Assembly (NCBI GenBank): GCA_949316235.1
Contig: OX438748.1
Coordinates: forward strand, 3,785,001 to 3,849,000
Direction of reading: 5' to 3'
Length of the DNA stretch: 64,000 nt
Origin: Oegoconia quadripuncta
Taxonomy: Eukaryota; Arthropoda; Insecta; Lepidoptera; Autostichidae
This document shows, piece after piece, positions 52,510-64,000 of the stretch. The notes under the pieces were generated by a model, which ran no database searches, had not been told where the DNA came from, and worked only from the letters and a program-made list of their open reading frames with translations. Within the stretch, counting starts at the first letter, position 1; each line of letters begins with the position of its first letter. The position numbers were made by a program, and so were the translations under genes.

Positions 52510-52757
52510 AAATATTTTTTGCACTGGCGATTGAGCGCTTGACCTCATTTACAACTGATGATATGTGAAGATGAGACCGAAGATGCAAGTGCACTTACCG
52601 GGAACTGGACTTATTTGGCCTACCACCACCTACCACAACAATGCTGTCAACATTGCAGCCGCAGAAATACCAACCAATGAGTACTAAAAACGAATCGAAC
52701 CCTTCGTAACGAACGTCTTGTAAACCTTCTGTTGTTTTCATCCCGAAGCAGTTTAAA
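52510..52757 (-). repeat. SINE family A, old degenerate copy
   Basis: Recognisable by GCGCTTGACCTCATTTACA, ACAACAATGCTGTCAACATTG and the AATCGAACC box, in the right order but much diverged. Confidence 0.5.
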
Positions 52758-52759
52758 AT

Positions 52760-53410
52760 TATCTCTAATTATTATCACTGAAAATCGTTTTTAGTGTTAA
52801 GTACCAAAATCAAGTCGGTATCTGTTCATTTTTATCCGACAGCGCCAAAAAGAACAGTTACATTTTTGGAGTGTATGTACCTAAATTTCTATGTTACCTC
52901 AAGAAAGCCTAAACAGCTCCAGCGATTTTAAAGTGCAAGGTGTCGTTCGATTCGTCTTGAACCCTAGAGTGTCATAGGATACATTTTATGGTAAAAAAAT
53001 TTACATGGTGCCTGCAAAATACGAAATAATATGTTGCCGGTTTTTTTCGGTATTTATACTTAAATAGTTATAACTGACATTTATTTCAGAATCCAGACAC
53101 AGACAGAAATTTAAATTTCGTATAGGTTTCCTTTTGGTATAGTTACTTTACTATATTACTTTGCTATAGGTATATAACACTAAATAAATAGTGCGCGTGA
53201 AGTGAGTCAAACCAGGTAAAATTAAGATTTGCTTGCTTAATGGATGCGCGTGGAGTGGAGTTACATGTCCATGGACATTTGTATTTGTGTCAGAGGATTA
53301 CTTTATTGTCAGTCCGGCGTAGGCAAGGAACCCTATTTCTCGGAAACAGCTAAAGGTATCAAAGTGAAATTAAAACCGTTCATCCCTTTCACCGTGATTA
53401 AATAAACGAA
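52760..53410. other. Host intergenic, nothing recognised
   Basis: No supported gene. 53411-53465 and 53690-53790 carry short ATAAATGCGAAAGTTTGGAT-type LINE tail pieces, also seen at about 56200-56290. Confidence 0.45.
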
Positions 53411-53466
53411 CATCCAAACTTTCGCATCTAACTAATAAAATAAATGCGAAAGTTTGGATGTTGGTT

Positions 53467-53690
53467 TATTTGTTCGAATCCCGCTAGGGGCTTATGTTTG
53501 TATGATGAATACAGACATGTGTTCCCGAGTTATGGATGTTTTTCATTTATATATGTATTTATTTACAAAAAAAATGTATTTGTGTAGTTTATCAACCATC
53601 TGGTATCCATAACACAAGCCTAGATGCTTACTGTGGAGCTAGATGGTGCTGTGTGTATGCGTAAAGATATTTTATTTATTTATTTGTTTG
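53467..53690 (+). repeat. SINE family B, forward
   Basis: TCGAATCCCGCTAGGGG box through the CTGGTATCC and TGCTTACTGTGGA blocks to a TTTATTTATT tail. Confidence 0.75.
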
Positions 53691-53726
53691 TTGCTCAATC
53701 ACTTCGAAACGGCTGAACGGTCTACC

Positions 53727-53750
53727 TATATATATATATATATATATATA
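53727..53750. repeat. TA microsatellite
   Basis: About twelve TA units between LINE/SINE fragments. Confidence 0.85.
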
Positions 53751-53851
53751 CCAAATTTCACCCAAATCCGTTCTATTCTATTCTAATATACCCAGTTCTT
53801 AAATGAAATAGAATTAAAGTGTAGTAGTGTTAGGGTATATTGACGACCTGT

Positions 53852-54125
53852 GTCAGTAGTAGGGTGTAGTAGTTAGAAACCCTGACCATTATACCAACAG
53901 ATCGCGGCTTCGAATCCCGCTAGGGCCATATGTTTTTGTGATGAATACGGACATGTGTATGTCGTTGTGTATATGTTTTTATTTATAATAAGTATTTATT
54001 TACAAAAAAAAAATGTATTTATGTAGTATGTCAACTATCTGGTATCCACAACACAAGCCTATAATTGCTTACTGTGGAACTAGATGGCGCTGTGTGTATG
54101 TCCAAGGATATTTATTTATTTATAT
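53852..54125 (+). repeat. SINE family B, forward
   Basis: Has a recognisable tRNA-like head (GTGTAGTAGTTAGAAACCC), T-arm box and complete body with T-rich tail. Confidence 0.78.
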
Positions 54126-54241
54126 TCTAATATACCCTGGCTTAAGACATGGAATACTTTTCATCCCGATAAATTGAGTAGTCGCGGAATAAACAAGTTA
54201 AACATATCCACGATATAACTAATCCACTAATATTTCCATTT

Positions 54242-54279
54242 CACACGCACACACGCACACACGCACGCACACACACAAG
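54242..54279. repeat. CA/CG-CA microsatellite
   Basis: CACACGCACACACG-type run. Confidence 0.85.
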
Positions 54280-55001
54280 CACAATCACCAACGCATAGAA
54301 AACTTAAAATGAGTATTTTTCTTTTCTTTATGTTTAAATTTTTGTTTTTTATTAGAGTTTTATTTTTCTAAGCTCCGCCAATTATGTTCGGGGAACGAGC
54401 GAGTCAACCCCAACACGAGTATTATATTTTACTCTCTGGGGATGCCTCAATACTGTTATATACTATTACAGGAGAAATAAAAGTAAAAAAAAAAAAAAAA
54501 AATATTAATTAAATTATTATTTGTCGGTTCGGATCTATCTATCAATGAAAACTCATTTATTTATTTAAATATAGACCAAAATAGTAATCATATTATGAAT
54601 TAAAATCTCAACATTCGTCAAACGAAATCTGCCTTGGAAGGTGGTTGACGTCACAAAGCGCAGGGCGGAGGTCTAGCCCCGAATTACACGGGTCGCATGC
54701 ATTCGCGGACGAATTGACATTAACGAGGGTTCAAAGTAGGCCCGGCACTCACATGAATGAATCGTGCGTGACTTGTGAGATCATGTGATAGCGATAAGCT
54801 TTATAATAGATCTTTAAGGGTAATTGTGAAAAGGAGTTAACAAAATCCTGTATACTTGTAATATACTTTAAGTTCTCTGAATTAGCAAAGTTTAGCAACG
54901 TCTGGTGGAAACAACCCTTGAATTAGTATGAGTTTTTTACTGTAAGGAGAAAGGGCATATTAGGTAAGTGAAATAGAAGGTATTGGCATAGGTAGTTTAT
55001 T

Positions 55002-55031
55002 TATTATTATTATTATTATTATATTATTATA
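55002..55031. repeat. ATT microsatellite
   Basis: About nine TTA/ATT units just left of a LINE fragment. Confidence 0.85.
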
Positions 55032-55117
55032 GACGAGCAGCATTACTGCTGGTATGTCTATGTCACAGTGTTGGAAGAGTTCACATTGATCATTATGTAT
55101 TCAGTCAATATTTAAGT

Positions 55118-55510
55118 CATTACTAGTTTTTTTTTTTTAATTTATCCAATCTATTCTTGAACGAATTCACTGATTGGGCGGAGACAACCTCTTCCGGCAG
55201 CTTATTCCAGGCCTGAACAACACGGTTGCTCAGAAAGTGATGGGCGACATTGATGTCAGCGTGAGTGCGGCTTATTCGCAGAGCGTGTCCTCGTAACGGT
55301 CGTATGTCTTTCATCCTGAATATGTCGTGCAAGTGAGGCAGGTTGTATTTATAGGTGAGAATTTTGAATGTCTCGATGAGGTCACCTCGCAAGCGGCGCT
55401 CTTCAAGGGTTGTAAGATTCAGAATCTTCAGTCTTTCCTCATAGGGTTTCCGCCGCAGATTTCTTTTTGCTTTTCAAACCGTCATCGACTAAGACGTTTT
55501 GTCATTAAAG
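55118..55510 (-). pseudogene. LINE reverse-transcriptase C terminus, 5'-truncated
   Basis: Open frame with LTTLEERRLRGDLIETFKIL and FLSNRVVQAWNKLPEEVV, then SVNSFKNRLDKL, a typical C terminus of CR1/L2-type non-LTR polymerases. It lies between A/T-rich sequences, with an oligo(A) tail on the minus strand. Confidence 0.75.
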
Positions 55511-55789
55511 GGCCCCGTTTGTAATCATTAGATTTAATTTAAAAAACTAAATTTCGCAGGAATGAATGATTGGAACCCGACGCATCCCGCCAGTCGCATA
55601 TGAATCTACGGCCGGCGCGTGCGTCAATGATAGTTTTGGAAAAAAAAACTACCAATAGGTACCAATAACTTCTATTTAATTTACCCAATATGTATTTCTT
55701 TCCTTACGGTGAAAAACTCATCCGAAATAATAAATAAACTCGCGACTTTTACGCAAAGAGTGTGGTGAGAGATATCCCAAACAAAAGCG

Positions 55790-56180
55790 TTTGAGTGTTC
55801 AAGATTGCTGCTTGAAACAACATCCACGGGCACCTTCGAAATATAATCGGGGAGTGTGCGTTGGAATTACATAATCTTATTCCACCGTCACCCTTCCATC
55901 TTCGGACCACTAGGCGTTGGGAGGGATTCCACCCGTATATAGTTAATATACCGAACATTCGCACTAAGAAGTTCGATTCTTCATTCATCATCCGAACAGC
56001 CAAGGCATGGAACCGCCGGAAGGCCGGCGTCAGTCTTTCCTGAATCCTACAACCTTGGGATCTTCAAGAGCAGACTGAATAGACATTTACTGCGATCGCG
56101 TGCTTCATCTCCGACCACATCGTCACTTTCCATCAGGTGAGATTGTGGTCAAACGCGAATCCAGTCAATCATAAAAAAAA
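55790..56180 (+). pseudogene. LINE reverse-transcriptase C terminus, frameshifted
   Basis: Plus-strand pieces TTRRWEGFHPYIVNIPNIRT and FIIRTAKAWNR, followed after a frameshift near 56020 by sequence for a LGIFKSRLNRHLL-like end and an oligo(A) tail near 56172. A Jockey/CR1-like LINE remnant. Confidence 0.65.
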
Positions 56181-56315
56181 AATTGTTTTACAATCTAACT
56201 AATATTATAAATGCGAAAGTTTGAATGTTTGTTTGTTGCTCAATCACAGCGTAACGGCTGAACGGATTTGGATGGAATTCGGTATATAGGTAGAATATAC
56301 CATGGATTAAGACAT

Positions 56316-56587
56316 AACGACTGTTTGGTGTAGTGGTTACAAACTCTGACCACTATACCAAAAATCATCGCGGAATCCCGCTAGGGGCATAGTTTGTATG
56401 ATGAATACAGATATGTGTTCTCGAGTTATGGATGTTTTTCATTTAGATATGTATTTATTTACAAAAAAGAAGTAGGTATTTGTGTAGTATATCAACCATC
56501 TGGTATCCTTAACACAAGCCTAGATGCTTACTGTGGACCTAGATGGTGCTGTGTGGATGTGCAAAGATATTTATTATTTATTTTTTA
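56316..56587 (+). repeat. SINE family B, forward
   Basis: Head GTTTGGTGTAGTGGTTAC, an AATCCCGCTAGGGGC box slightly damaged, and body to TATTTATTATTTATT. Confidence 0.75.
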
Positions 56588-56662
56588 TAGGATATTTTTT
56601 ATCACGATAAAGTGAGTTGTTCCCGCGGGATAAACAAATTGTATGTGAATGTAAATAAATCT

Positions 56663-56852
56663 GTTTAAATATATAGAAATGCACACGGGACAGTGGGTGA
56701 ACACATCGCCGTTAAAACGTGGAAGTCTAAAGATGTTTATTTTGATGCGAAGTCTCTTAGTCGCCTTTTACGACAACTACGAGAAGAAACGCATTTGTTC
56801 TATTCTTTTTACGTGCCAAAACCACAACATGTATATTTGTTCGTTATCTTTA
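56663..56852 (+). repeat. Dispersed repeat, LINE 3' region, copy b
   Basis: Pairs with 4145-4332. A short frame runs through it (VKTWKSKDVYFDAKSLSRLL) but the other copy does not keep it open, so I do not call a gene. Confidence 0.6.
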
Positions 56853-57254
56853 TTTGCCTCGTTATTATCATCGTACAGGGTTTGCCTATTTTGTTACTAG
56901 ATAATTAGTGAAAATATCAAAAATATTAGTTATTTATTTATTTCTCACTACATTACCGATGGATCAATCTACATTACAAAGGTCAAAGGGGTTTTCGTAA
57001 AAAAAAAAAAACAGAAATAAAAAAGCCTCATTATCATACGAAGTAATACAAGCTGGCACGTTATTCCCCAGCTTTCGTATGAGCCATAATATATCTGGAA
57101 CGTAAACGAAATTACTGGCACTTTCGTGTTTTTATTTAGGTTATATTAGATTTTGCTTTTCACTGGAATATTTAGTAAAATAGGTAATGTATATGACTGG
57201 GAGTGAGACAGATATACTTTATAGTTTTCATTCAGTTAGCCTTACGTCGGGTTA

Positions 57255-57352
57255 CGTTGGGTTTCCGGGTCAGTACGCTTCCATCTTCGGCCTCATCTTC
57301 ACTTAACATCTGAGGTCAAGTGCTAACCCGTAGTGCTTAAAAAAAAAAAAAC
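57255..57352 (+). repeat. SINE family A, 3' fragment
   Basis: GGGTTTCCGGGTCAGTACGC to the GTAGTGCTTAAAAAA tail. Confidence 0.7.
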
Positions 57353-57757
57353 GTCCCTACGACCCAGCTTCCTATCACTGGGCAGGGTAAACTTTCAAAC
57401 TTCAAGCATTTATTTCAACTTAAGATAGATAGATAAACGTTTATTTGTTTCTCCAGCCACACACATACATTAAATGATATTTATAATTAATTAATACACA
57501 TAATTTAGACTACTGTACAGTTCAATAAAAACAGAACATACAAAAGTACACGCAAAATATAGGGATAAAAAAAGTATATGTGTGCTGCATGATATCATTT
57601 GTTGAATGTCAATTTAAATCTGCTGGAAATAAAAAAAGGTTTATTGCATTTATCTGTCAGTCGGTATGTCCAAGCTACTACCACTTCGGAAAGGGAAATC
57701 ATATGTGGGAAAAGAAGCGGCGCAAGAAACCCACAGGATCATTGTTGTCCTTTTTTT

Positions 57758-58085
57758 TTAATAAAGTATATAATTACTACAATTTTTTGGGGGGCTGGTC
57801 GAAGTACACCAAGCGTGTTTGTCATTCAGGTAGTCACTAATTTTATAATTACCTTTTTTTGCTAATGTTATTTTGACATGATCTTTAATTTTTTTCTCAG
57901 TTAGATTAATGATATTCTCAGGTATAAGGTTATAAAAGCGTATACAGTGTCCCACAAATGATGTATTAACTTTGCTTAGTCTAAACATAGGGATAGCCAA
58001 TTTGTTCTTATATCTCAAATTTAAATTATGCTTGTCATTATTTTTCGGGAACGCAGAAATATTTTTTTGAACGTACCATAATCCT
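57758..58085 (-). pseudogene. LINE reverse-transcriptase C terminus
   Basis: Frame with NLRYKNKLAIPMFRLSKVNTS, FVGHCIRFYNLIPENI and ISDYLNDKHAW, a C-terminal pattern common in lepidopteran non-LTR elements. The first codons of the longer frame run into a SINE head at 58090 and are not part of it. Confidence 0.65.
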
Positions 58086-58089
58086 CCAC

Positions 58090-58172
58090 GCGGGTTTACC
58101 CCTTGCGGGATTCGAACCCGCAACCGTTGGTTTCGCTGACAGGGTCACTATCCGCTACACCAATCGGTCGTC
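58090..58172 (-). repeat. tRNA-like SINE head, reverse
   Basis: Reverse complement reads as a nearly complete tRNA-like sequence (GACCGATTGGTGTAGCGG, then GCGGGTTCGAATCCCGC). Similar heads recur across the window, so I treat it as SINE-derived, not a working tRNA gene. Confidence 0.55.
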
Positions 58173-58541
58173 AAACTATTTCCCAACGTAAGACTAATTA
58201 CTTTTGCTTTATCGTCATTATTAAATAAAATATTTATTCACTAGAATATGGTATTTTTTTTTTTTTTTTTTTGCTTTTTAAGCATATCTGTTACTTAGTT
58301 TACCTTTATTTTTTGTTAATATGCTGAAGCCTGTAATAGCTGTACATCATGTATCTTCTTAATGTTTCTGTTATGAACAATAAATTGCATATGGTATTTG
58401 TATTTATTTATTTATCTAAAATGTTACAAAGATATATTTATAGATGTCACAAAAACATATATAGGTTTATCCGAACACCGTACTTATGTCATGCATGACA
58501 CTCATGCATGACATAGACATAGTCATTTCTATTTAGTCGAT

Positions 58542-58620
58542 TGGTGTTATTGGTGTAGTGGTTAGGAACTCTGACCACTATACAAAAAGGTCGCGGGTTC
58601 GAATGCCGCAAAGTGCACAG
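58542..58620 (+). repeat. tRNA-like SINE head, forward
   Basis: TTGGTGTAGTGGTTAGGAAC and GCGGGTTCGAATGCCGC, without the SINE body. Confidence 0.5.
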
Positions 58621-58929
58621 TGGTAATTTTAATCTAATAGTCTATGTTTTATTATTAAATACCTATACTATATCTAAAGCAAGCCACCGATTTGTTTGAA
58701 AACATTTTTTTTTCTTTCACTGACATGTACTCTATCCATGTGCAAAAAATCACGGCCTTTAAAATTATAGGAAGTTACAAGTATATCATTACTGGACTAT
58801 TTACCACCGACTTGGCTTAACGACTACCTCGAATTGAAAAAAAACCGAGACCGACTAATCCACTAGTGGTCACCCATCCAAGGAGTGACTGCGTCAGGCA
58901 TTGCTTATCTTCGCTAATTGAAAACGAAT

Positions 58930-59410
58930 TTTTTTTTTTTTTTTTATATGAGAGAGCGGCAAACGAGCATGCGGGTCACCTGATGGAAAGTAATCACCGC
59001 CGCCCATGGACACCCGCAACACCAAAAGGGTCACAGATGCGTTGCCGGCCTTTGAGGAAGGTGTAGGCTCGTTTCTTGAAGGTTCCAATGTCGTACTCCT
59101 TCGGGAATACCGCTGCCGGAAGTCCGTTCCACAGGGTGGTCGTACGTGGTAAGAAGTTTCTTGAGAAACGTACAGTGGTAGACTTCCACTCATCCAGGTG
59201 ATGTGGATGGAAATTTAATTTTCTCCGAGAAGTGTATCGGTTAAATTGAGCAGCGGGTATTAGCTCGAACAGTTCTTCAGAACACTCCCCATGAAATATG
59301 CGATAGAGAATGCAGAGGGACGCGACGTCTCTTCGCAACGCCAGGGGATCCAGTCGGTCGGTGAGACTCTCTTGGCCGACAATTCGGACTGCGCGGAATA
59401 GCGAATACAA
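58930..59410 (-). pseudogene. LINE ORF2 C terminus and 3' tail (CR1/Jockey-like)
   Basis: A 138-codon open frame (58994-59410) encodes the C-terminal end of a non-LTR retrotransposon reverse transcriptase. Landmarks are [34 protein letters not shown] and [14 protein letters not shown]. It starts within the protein, so the copy is 5'-truncated. It ends with an oligo(A) tail read on the minus strand. Longest of the four copies of this family here. Confidence 0.8.
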
Positions 59411-59772
59411 ATAATACTATGAATACAAATAGGTTACATAGAGAAATCGTAAATGTGATTTTATGTTTTATGGTTTAATGTAAGAAGGTTATTGGTTTAC
59501 CTGTATACCCGACCGTCATACAGGTCACAGGTGAAGTCGTAAACAATAAGATTGATATATGGATTTTACTGAAATTTGTTTTCGAGGTTGCTGTCCTGAC
59601 AACAAACAGTCTTCACATATTTTCACATAGCTGGTCACATTCTCGGGTATGTGTTCCCGATTTTATCATTTATTATCATTATCCGACTGCGACGGTGCCC
59701 AAAAGGAAGGTAATGTATTTGGCCTTTATATATGTAAATCTATGTTTTATATAGGCTATTATGACGTGAGCG

Positions 59773-60040
59773 AAAAATAAATATAGTCGCATTTTAGGTA
59801 ATTAGGTACGATTATTTTCGATTAATTAAAATTATTGATAAAAGCGGGCACTATTTTTATAATCGTAAATTCTGGAAAGCTTATTTAATATAAGCTATTT
59901 AATATAAAAAATAAATATAGTCGCATTTTAGGTAATTAGGTACGATTATTTTCGATTAATTAAAATTATTGATAAAAGCGGGCACTATTTTTATAATCGT
60001 AAATTCTGGAAAGCTTATATTAAAGCTATTTAGGTGTAAT
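59773..60040. repeat. 134-bp tandem duplication
   Basis: Two adjacent units starting at 59773 and 59907, identical over at least 115 bp (AAATATAGTCGCATTTTAGG to TCTGGAAAGCTTAT). The near-perfect match marks a recent event. Confidence 0.85.
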
Positions 60041-61339
60041 TTATAATTAGCTTTTAGGCTACTCGAGTGCAGGTCAGAGCGATTTTATGATTAATTCTGT
60101 ATTTAAAAAGAATTCTTAATGCATTCAATGACAGCGCGACTACTCTACTAACTTTCTAGATCTATGTACGTGCTTTATGCAAACAAAGTTTCATTAGAAG
60201 CGGTGTATTCATTTCGAAAAATTTGGGTTTCTCTTAAGGGTCTAAACTAATGTTAATTAAACATATCAAGTGATTTAGGCCGAAGGGGATCGCGCACGAA
60301 AAATTACCAATTGATAGTGCCTACGAACTACGCCGAACCGCACGGAGGCCTCCGACGCCGACCTAAATTAGTTGACTCATTTCGTCTTGTTTACGATTGT
60401 TAACTTGCAATAATCGTATGTAAGTTGTCTATTTCCATATTTTTTTTTAATTTATAAAATTTTCAAACCATTTTTCAACATCTAGCTGGTATCAAAATGA
60501 AGTAATGACAAGTCTGATTAGCATATTTAATGTTAGTTCGGTGACAATGCAATATCATGGTACCATCGAGATTCCCTTAAATTATGTAACTGCATCGGTA
60601 TCGTCATCGATTACGTTGACCAATAAGAAACCGGCAAATTGTCGAGCGAGCAATGAGCCAACCAATCACATGTCAGAACGAAACTGATGACGCTAACCAT
60701 GAAGTTATGTAATAGAACCCCTGATCTGATAATGGAGATGGGATGTAGCAACTGGAACTCCGTGATGGCAAATGCCAAGATAGTGGAATTTGGGCTATTT
60801 TGTTTTTTTTTTTTTTTTTTTTTTTAAACGTTTCACAAAACTGGACACAATTCACAATATTTTTTGTCTTACCCAACATTACGACATAATTAATTGAATG
60901 TATCCTACTTGATGTGAACACAGCATGCACACATGTTTTGTTGCCATAAGCACGAGGGTCTGAAGAGAGAGCCATGATGGACTTAATATTACTCGTCTTT
61001 GTACTTTATTCAGTATTAAAAGCTTGTTCTTTAAAGTATTTTTAATGTAAAACGTATTTATAGATAGGTATTTATATCCGTAGCCGGGTTTTTGTAATTT
61101 CTTTTTGATATTGAGATAGAAACACTGTAATTAAGTTTTCAAAGTTGGGGACACTGGTTGACACTATTCCGAGCGTCCCGTTTAAAAATAAATTCTTATG
61201 CTTAATGCGCTCCTTTCGCCGTTCTTTCAATACTTCGCTGGCTATTGAATAGTTGGTTCCGACATTATCATCATCTTATACATAGCACTATTATAGTATC
61301 CATTCAATCTCTTTGAGACAAGATAGTTTATAATGTTTG
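60041..61339. other. Host intergenic, nothing recognised
   Basis: No supported gene. Contains a long oligo(T) run near 60801-60826 that may mark a retroposed insertion. Confidence 0.4.
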
Positions 61340-61734
61340 TGTGTATTGCCAGTGATAATTTATGGTACTGAAACGTGAAATATTTGTAGGGGTACATACC
61401 TACTCCGAATGCCTCGCATATCGGGAGGGAACGGCGTTCGCCAGTCGTCTTCCGCTCGCCCCACAGATCGCACGCGCACCGCGCTATTTCATATTAGCCT
61501 ATAATATTCGTTCGTAGCCTAGGTTCGTGTACCTAGCTATAGAGACCCTTGTGTTACAGACAATATAAGCGAAACCTTCGTGAACTGAATACCGTATTTA
61601 CTTTGACCACCCTCTTTCTGGTAGCATGCCAATACACACATTTGGAGTCAGACACATATGTTGGACACTACGGACATATTGTTTGTGAAAGCTCCTCTAA
61701 ATGATGTATTATCACAGACTTGATATGAGCATCT

Positions 61735-61885
61735 TCCCTTTTGAGTACCTCTGTTATTAATCAATGTATTACCAGTGATGACTGATGGTACTGAAACGTG
61801 GTCTCTCACAATGAGCCTCATAAGAAAGCTCAAGGTCACACAACGAGCTGTGGAGAGGGCGATGCTCAGCCTTTCACTATATACG
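61735..61885 (+). pseudogene. RTE-like LINE fragment interrupted by a SINE
   Basis: Reads VLPVMTDGTETWSLT-like then RKLKVTQRAVERAML, a known reverse-transcriptase segment. It stops at the SINE at 61886. A shorter piece of the same region is at about 61340-61378. Confidence 0.6.
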
Positions 61886-62224
61886 TTTTTTTTTATGCAC
61901 GACGTGTTCGTACTTGACCTCAATCACACCTGATGTTAAGTGAAGATGAGGTCGAAGGTGGAAGCGTTCTGACCCGGAAACCCAAATGTATGGACATTTG
62001 GGGGACTGACTATCTTATCTCTGACAACCGGAACACAACAATGCTATTAACATTGCTGCTTGGCAGCAGATTTAGATAAGATGGTGGTAGCTAGCCAGGC
62101 GGACATTTAAAATGCCCTACCACCAACCAAACCGAGTACTTAAACATGTACCCCGCTGGGGATCGAACCCGCGACCTCCGAATCGTAAACCCAATGTTGT
62201 TTTCATTGAGCCACGGAGGCGGTT
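61886..62224 (-). repeat. SINE family A, full-length, reverse
   Basis: Oligo(T)-ATGCACGACG start and GAGCCACGGAGGCGGTTA end. It is inserted in an RTE-like LINE fragment. Confidence 0.8.
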
Positions 62225-62225
62225 A

Positions 62226-63177
62226 GAATGATGATGATGTTATAAATATATTTATTAGAAGATATACTTGTTATTATTGGCTATCACTGGAACTAACTCA
62301 ATATATTTTAGGTCCCCAAAAAGCTAACAAAACTTGACTTCTTTTCACGACAAGTTGCACGCGCAATGTCCACAGCCCAAAATTGGATAATAAATTTCGC
62401 CCCCAGCATCTGTTTTATATAAAGCTAAAAGGGTACGAAAAAAACAAAGTTATTAGAGATAATCCAAAAGGAAAAGACAATTTGTAGTGGCGGTTCATTT
62501 GTACTGTCGCTTTCGTAAATGTGACGAAATAACCTCAAATATGACGATTTTCTTTTAAGAATCTTTAGGTCTATAATCTGAAATGTGAACCACTCTAAAT
62601 TGAACTCATAACAGCGCCACCTATGGAGCGTAAATTTACTAAAAAGCCAACCAAATACACTTAACTAACCTTAAAATGTAACTTTAATTATGAGACACAA
62701 ATTCTACACCGTTGTCTTTTAAAATTACATGTTATTTGCTACTTACTATACCGATGTACTTCTCGTAATATTTAAATTATGACCCAAAAAGATAATTATA
62801 TTCATTCTTTTGATCATTTCCGGCGATCATAGCAGAGATGTTAGGGAATGAAAGCCAGGAGAATTACAGGTTAATTGTGTTTTTACATCAAATTAGGATC
62901 GTGTATTCCGTTGTTAATTTTACTTTTCAAAGAGCGGGAACATTGTTAGGATTTATAATAATGATCATTAATCTCATGTTGTTATGATTTTATCCAATGT
63001 TCCTGTTCTCATTAAAAAAATTCAATGTGAAATGCGTTTGTTTCGTTTCACGTAATTAATTACAAATTTCGGAGATATTATGTATCCTAATATCCTTGTT
63101 GTCGCCAGAGGCTTTTCTTAAAGAAAATTATAGGGAGATTTGACGACCCTACGAGGTGCGATGGTCGATATGAAACT
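62226..63177. other. Host intergenic, nothing recognised
   Basis: No frame, splice pattern or repeat that I can support. Confidence 0.45.
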
Positions 63178-63240
63178 TTTTTTTTTATGCACGACGGGTT
63201 CCTACTTATCCTCAATCACACCTGATGTTAAGTGAAGTTG
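63178..63240 (-). repeat. SINE family A, 3' fragment, reverse
   Basis: Oligo(T)-ATGCACGACGGGTT then CTCAATCACACCTGATGTTA, then broken off. Confidence 0.7.
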
Positions 63241-64000
63241 GTCCTGGTCGTTATGTTAATTGCTATTGTTTTGTACTATGTAATATAAAATGTAATATTA
63301 TTTTAAAGATGGAAACCAATTGAAAAGATGTGTTGTTGCGGAGTTTCTTGTCGCTTCTTCTCCCTAACCATAACACCTTGTGAAGCGTGTAGTTTAAAAA
63401 AAAAATAACATAACTACTGTTCTGGAGTGGTCCCGTCGCATCGTACTGTTCCAGGGAGAAAGAGACAGTACTACTTTAATGGTTTCAGTTTAGTTTAGTT
63501 GGTGTACATCCGAATCGACACCAATATTAGTTAAATGTAACTAAAATTTAAACAATATTTATTAATCAATTTGCTAACAAATGTTATATAAAAAATACCT
63601 AAACATTTTATATTATGATGATGTATTTTGATTTTTTTAACACGCTTTTATTAGCTCACCTGTGACTAACAAATTTATTTTTTTCTTTCAATATGTGGAT
63701 GATTAATGGAGCAAGAAATCACAGCTAGCTACAAGAAAAAAGGACGAACTATCCTAACCGTTTCCGATAAACGTGGAAATTGCAATTAAGCCGATAGTCC
63801 ATGAGTTAAATTGCACTTACTGCCCGCGCCCACAGTGTAGACTAAAGCCGTGTCCCCACTAGGGAACATTTCTCGAGCGACGAGTCCGAGTCCCGGATAT
63901 ATCGGACGACGTTGCCAGACTTCGCCAGTAGCCCAGAGAAAATAAGATTTGACCTCGGAAAAACGAATAACCACGATTGTCTTGAAACATTTAATAAAGT

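Noticed and set aside
58090..58172. Functional tRNA gene
   Set aside because: It resembles a tRNA, but the same head recurs many times attached to SINE bodies and the acceptor stem is imperfect.

Overview
The window looks like a repeat-rich piece of a lepidopteran (moth or butterfly) nuclear genome. I base this on interspersed repeats I recognise as typical of Lepidoptera: tRNA-headed SINEs, RTE/CR1/Jockey-like LINE tails, and a dispersed element that begins GGGTTCCGTACCC and ends TTGGCCGGTTTTT. I see no credible host protein-coding gene. The content that matters is a large virus-like DNA transposon of the Polinton/Maverick (polintovirus/adintovirus-like) class, present twice.

Layout. 1-11464: host flank made of SINEs, LINE fragments, at least one TIR-bearing MITE and microsatellites. 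11465-26957: Polinton copy 1, cut by a gap of exactly 200 N (26958-27157). 27158-28076: 919 bp of different flank ending inside a SINE. 28077-45287: Polinton copy 2, complete at 17,211 bp, with terminal inverted repeats starting AGTAGG and ending CCTACT. 45288-64000: host repeats again. Every open reading frame of copy 1 recurs in copy 2 at a constant offset of 16,612 bp with the same translation, and even a TA microsatellite has the same length. The 6-bp target duplication TACTTA lies left of copy 1 and right of copy 2, while the left flank of copy 2 (CACCTT, inside a SINE) has no partner. The tandem arrangement is therefore most likely an assembly chimera of two insertions, or less likely an ectopic recombination product.

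The element has two convergent modules. The plus-strand module is a spliced lysine/serine-rich gene, a protein-primed family B DNA polymerase, and a spliced acidic-tailed gene whose start codon is its entire first coding exon. The minus-strand module reads, in transcription order: packaging ATPase, DUF8207-like Polinton protein, phage-tail-fibre-like protein, retrovirus-type integrase with chromodomain, phospholipase-A2/pX-like virion protein, adenovirus-type cysteine protease, penton-like minor capsid protein, a 56-residue basic protein, double-jelly-roll major capsid protein, and a cysteine-rich protein with a possible exonuclease-like N terminus. Together these give self-primed replication, integration, capsid assembly, maturation and packaging. 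All these frames are open in copy 2, so the insertion is young.

The most interesting signals are in expression. The PLA2/pX gene ends in a canonical -1 frameshift heptamer (A AAA AAC) directly before its stop codon. The -1 frame then runs without a stop into the protease and supplies the conserved N terminus that lies upstream of the protease's only ATG. Further along, three consecutive gene junctions are four-base ATGA stop/start overlaps, which suggests termination-reinitiation on a polycistronic transcript. A fibre-like gene, a relic mirror copy of a cysteine-rich gene near the opposite end, and a three-unit tRNA-like array inside the element are also worth checking.
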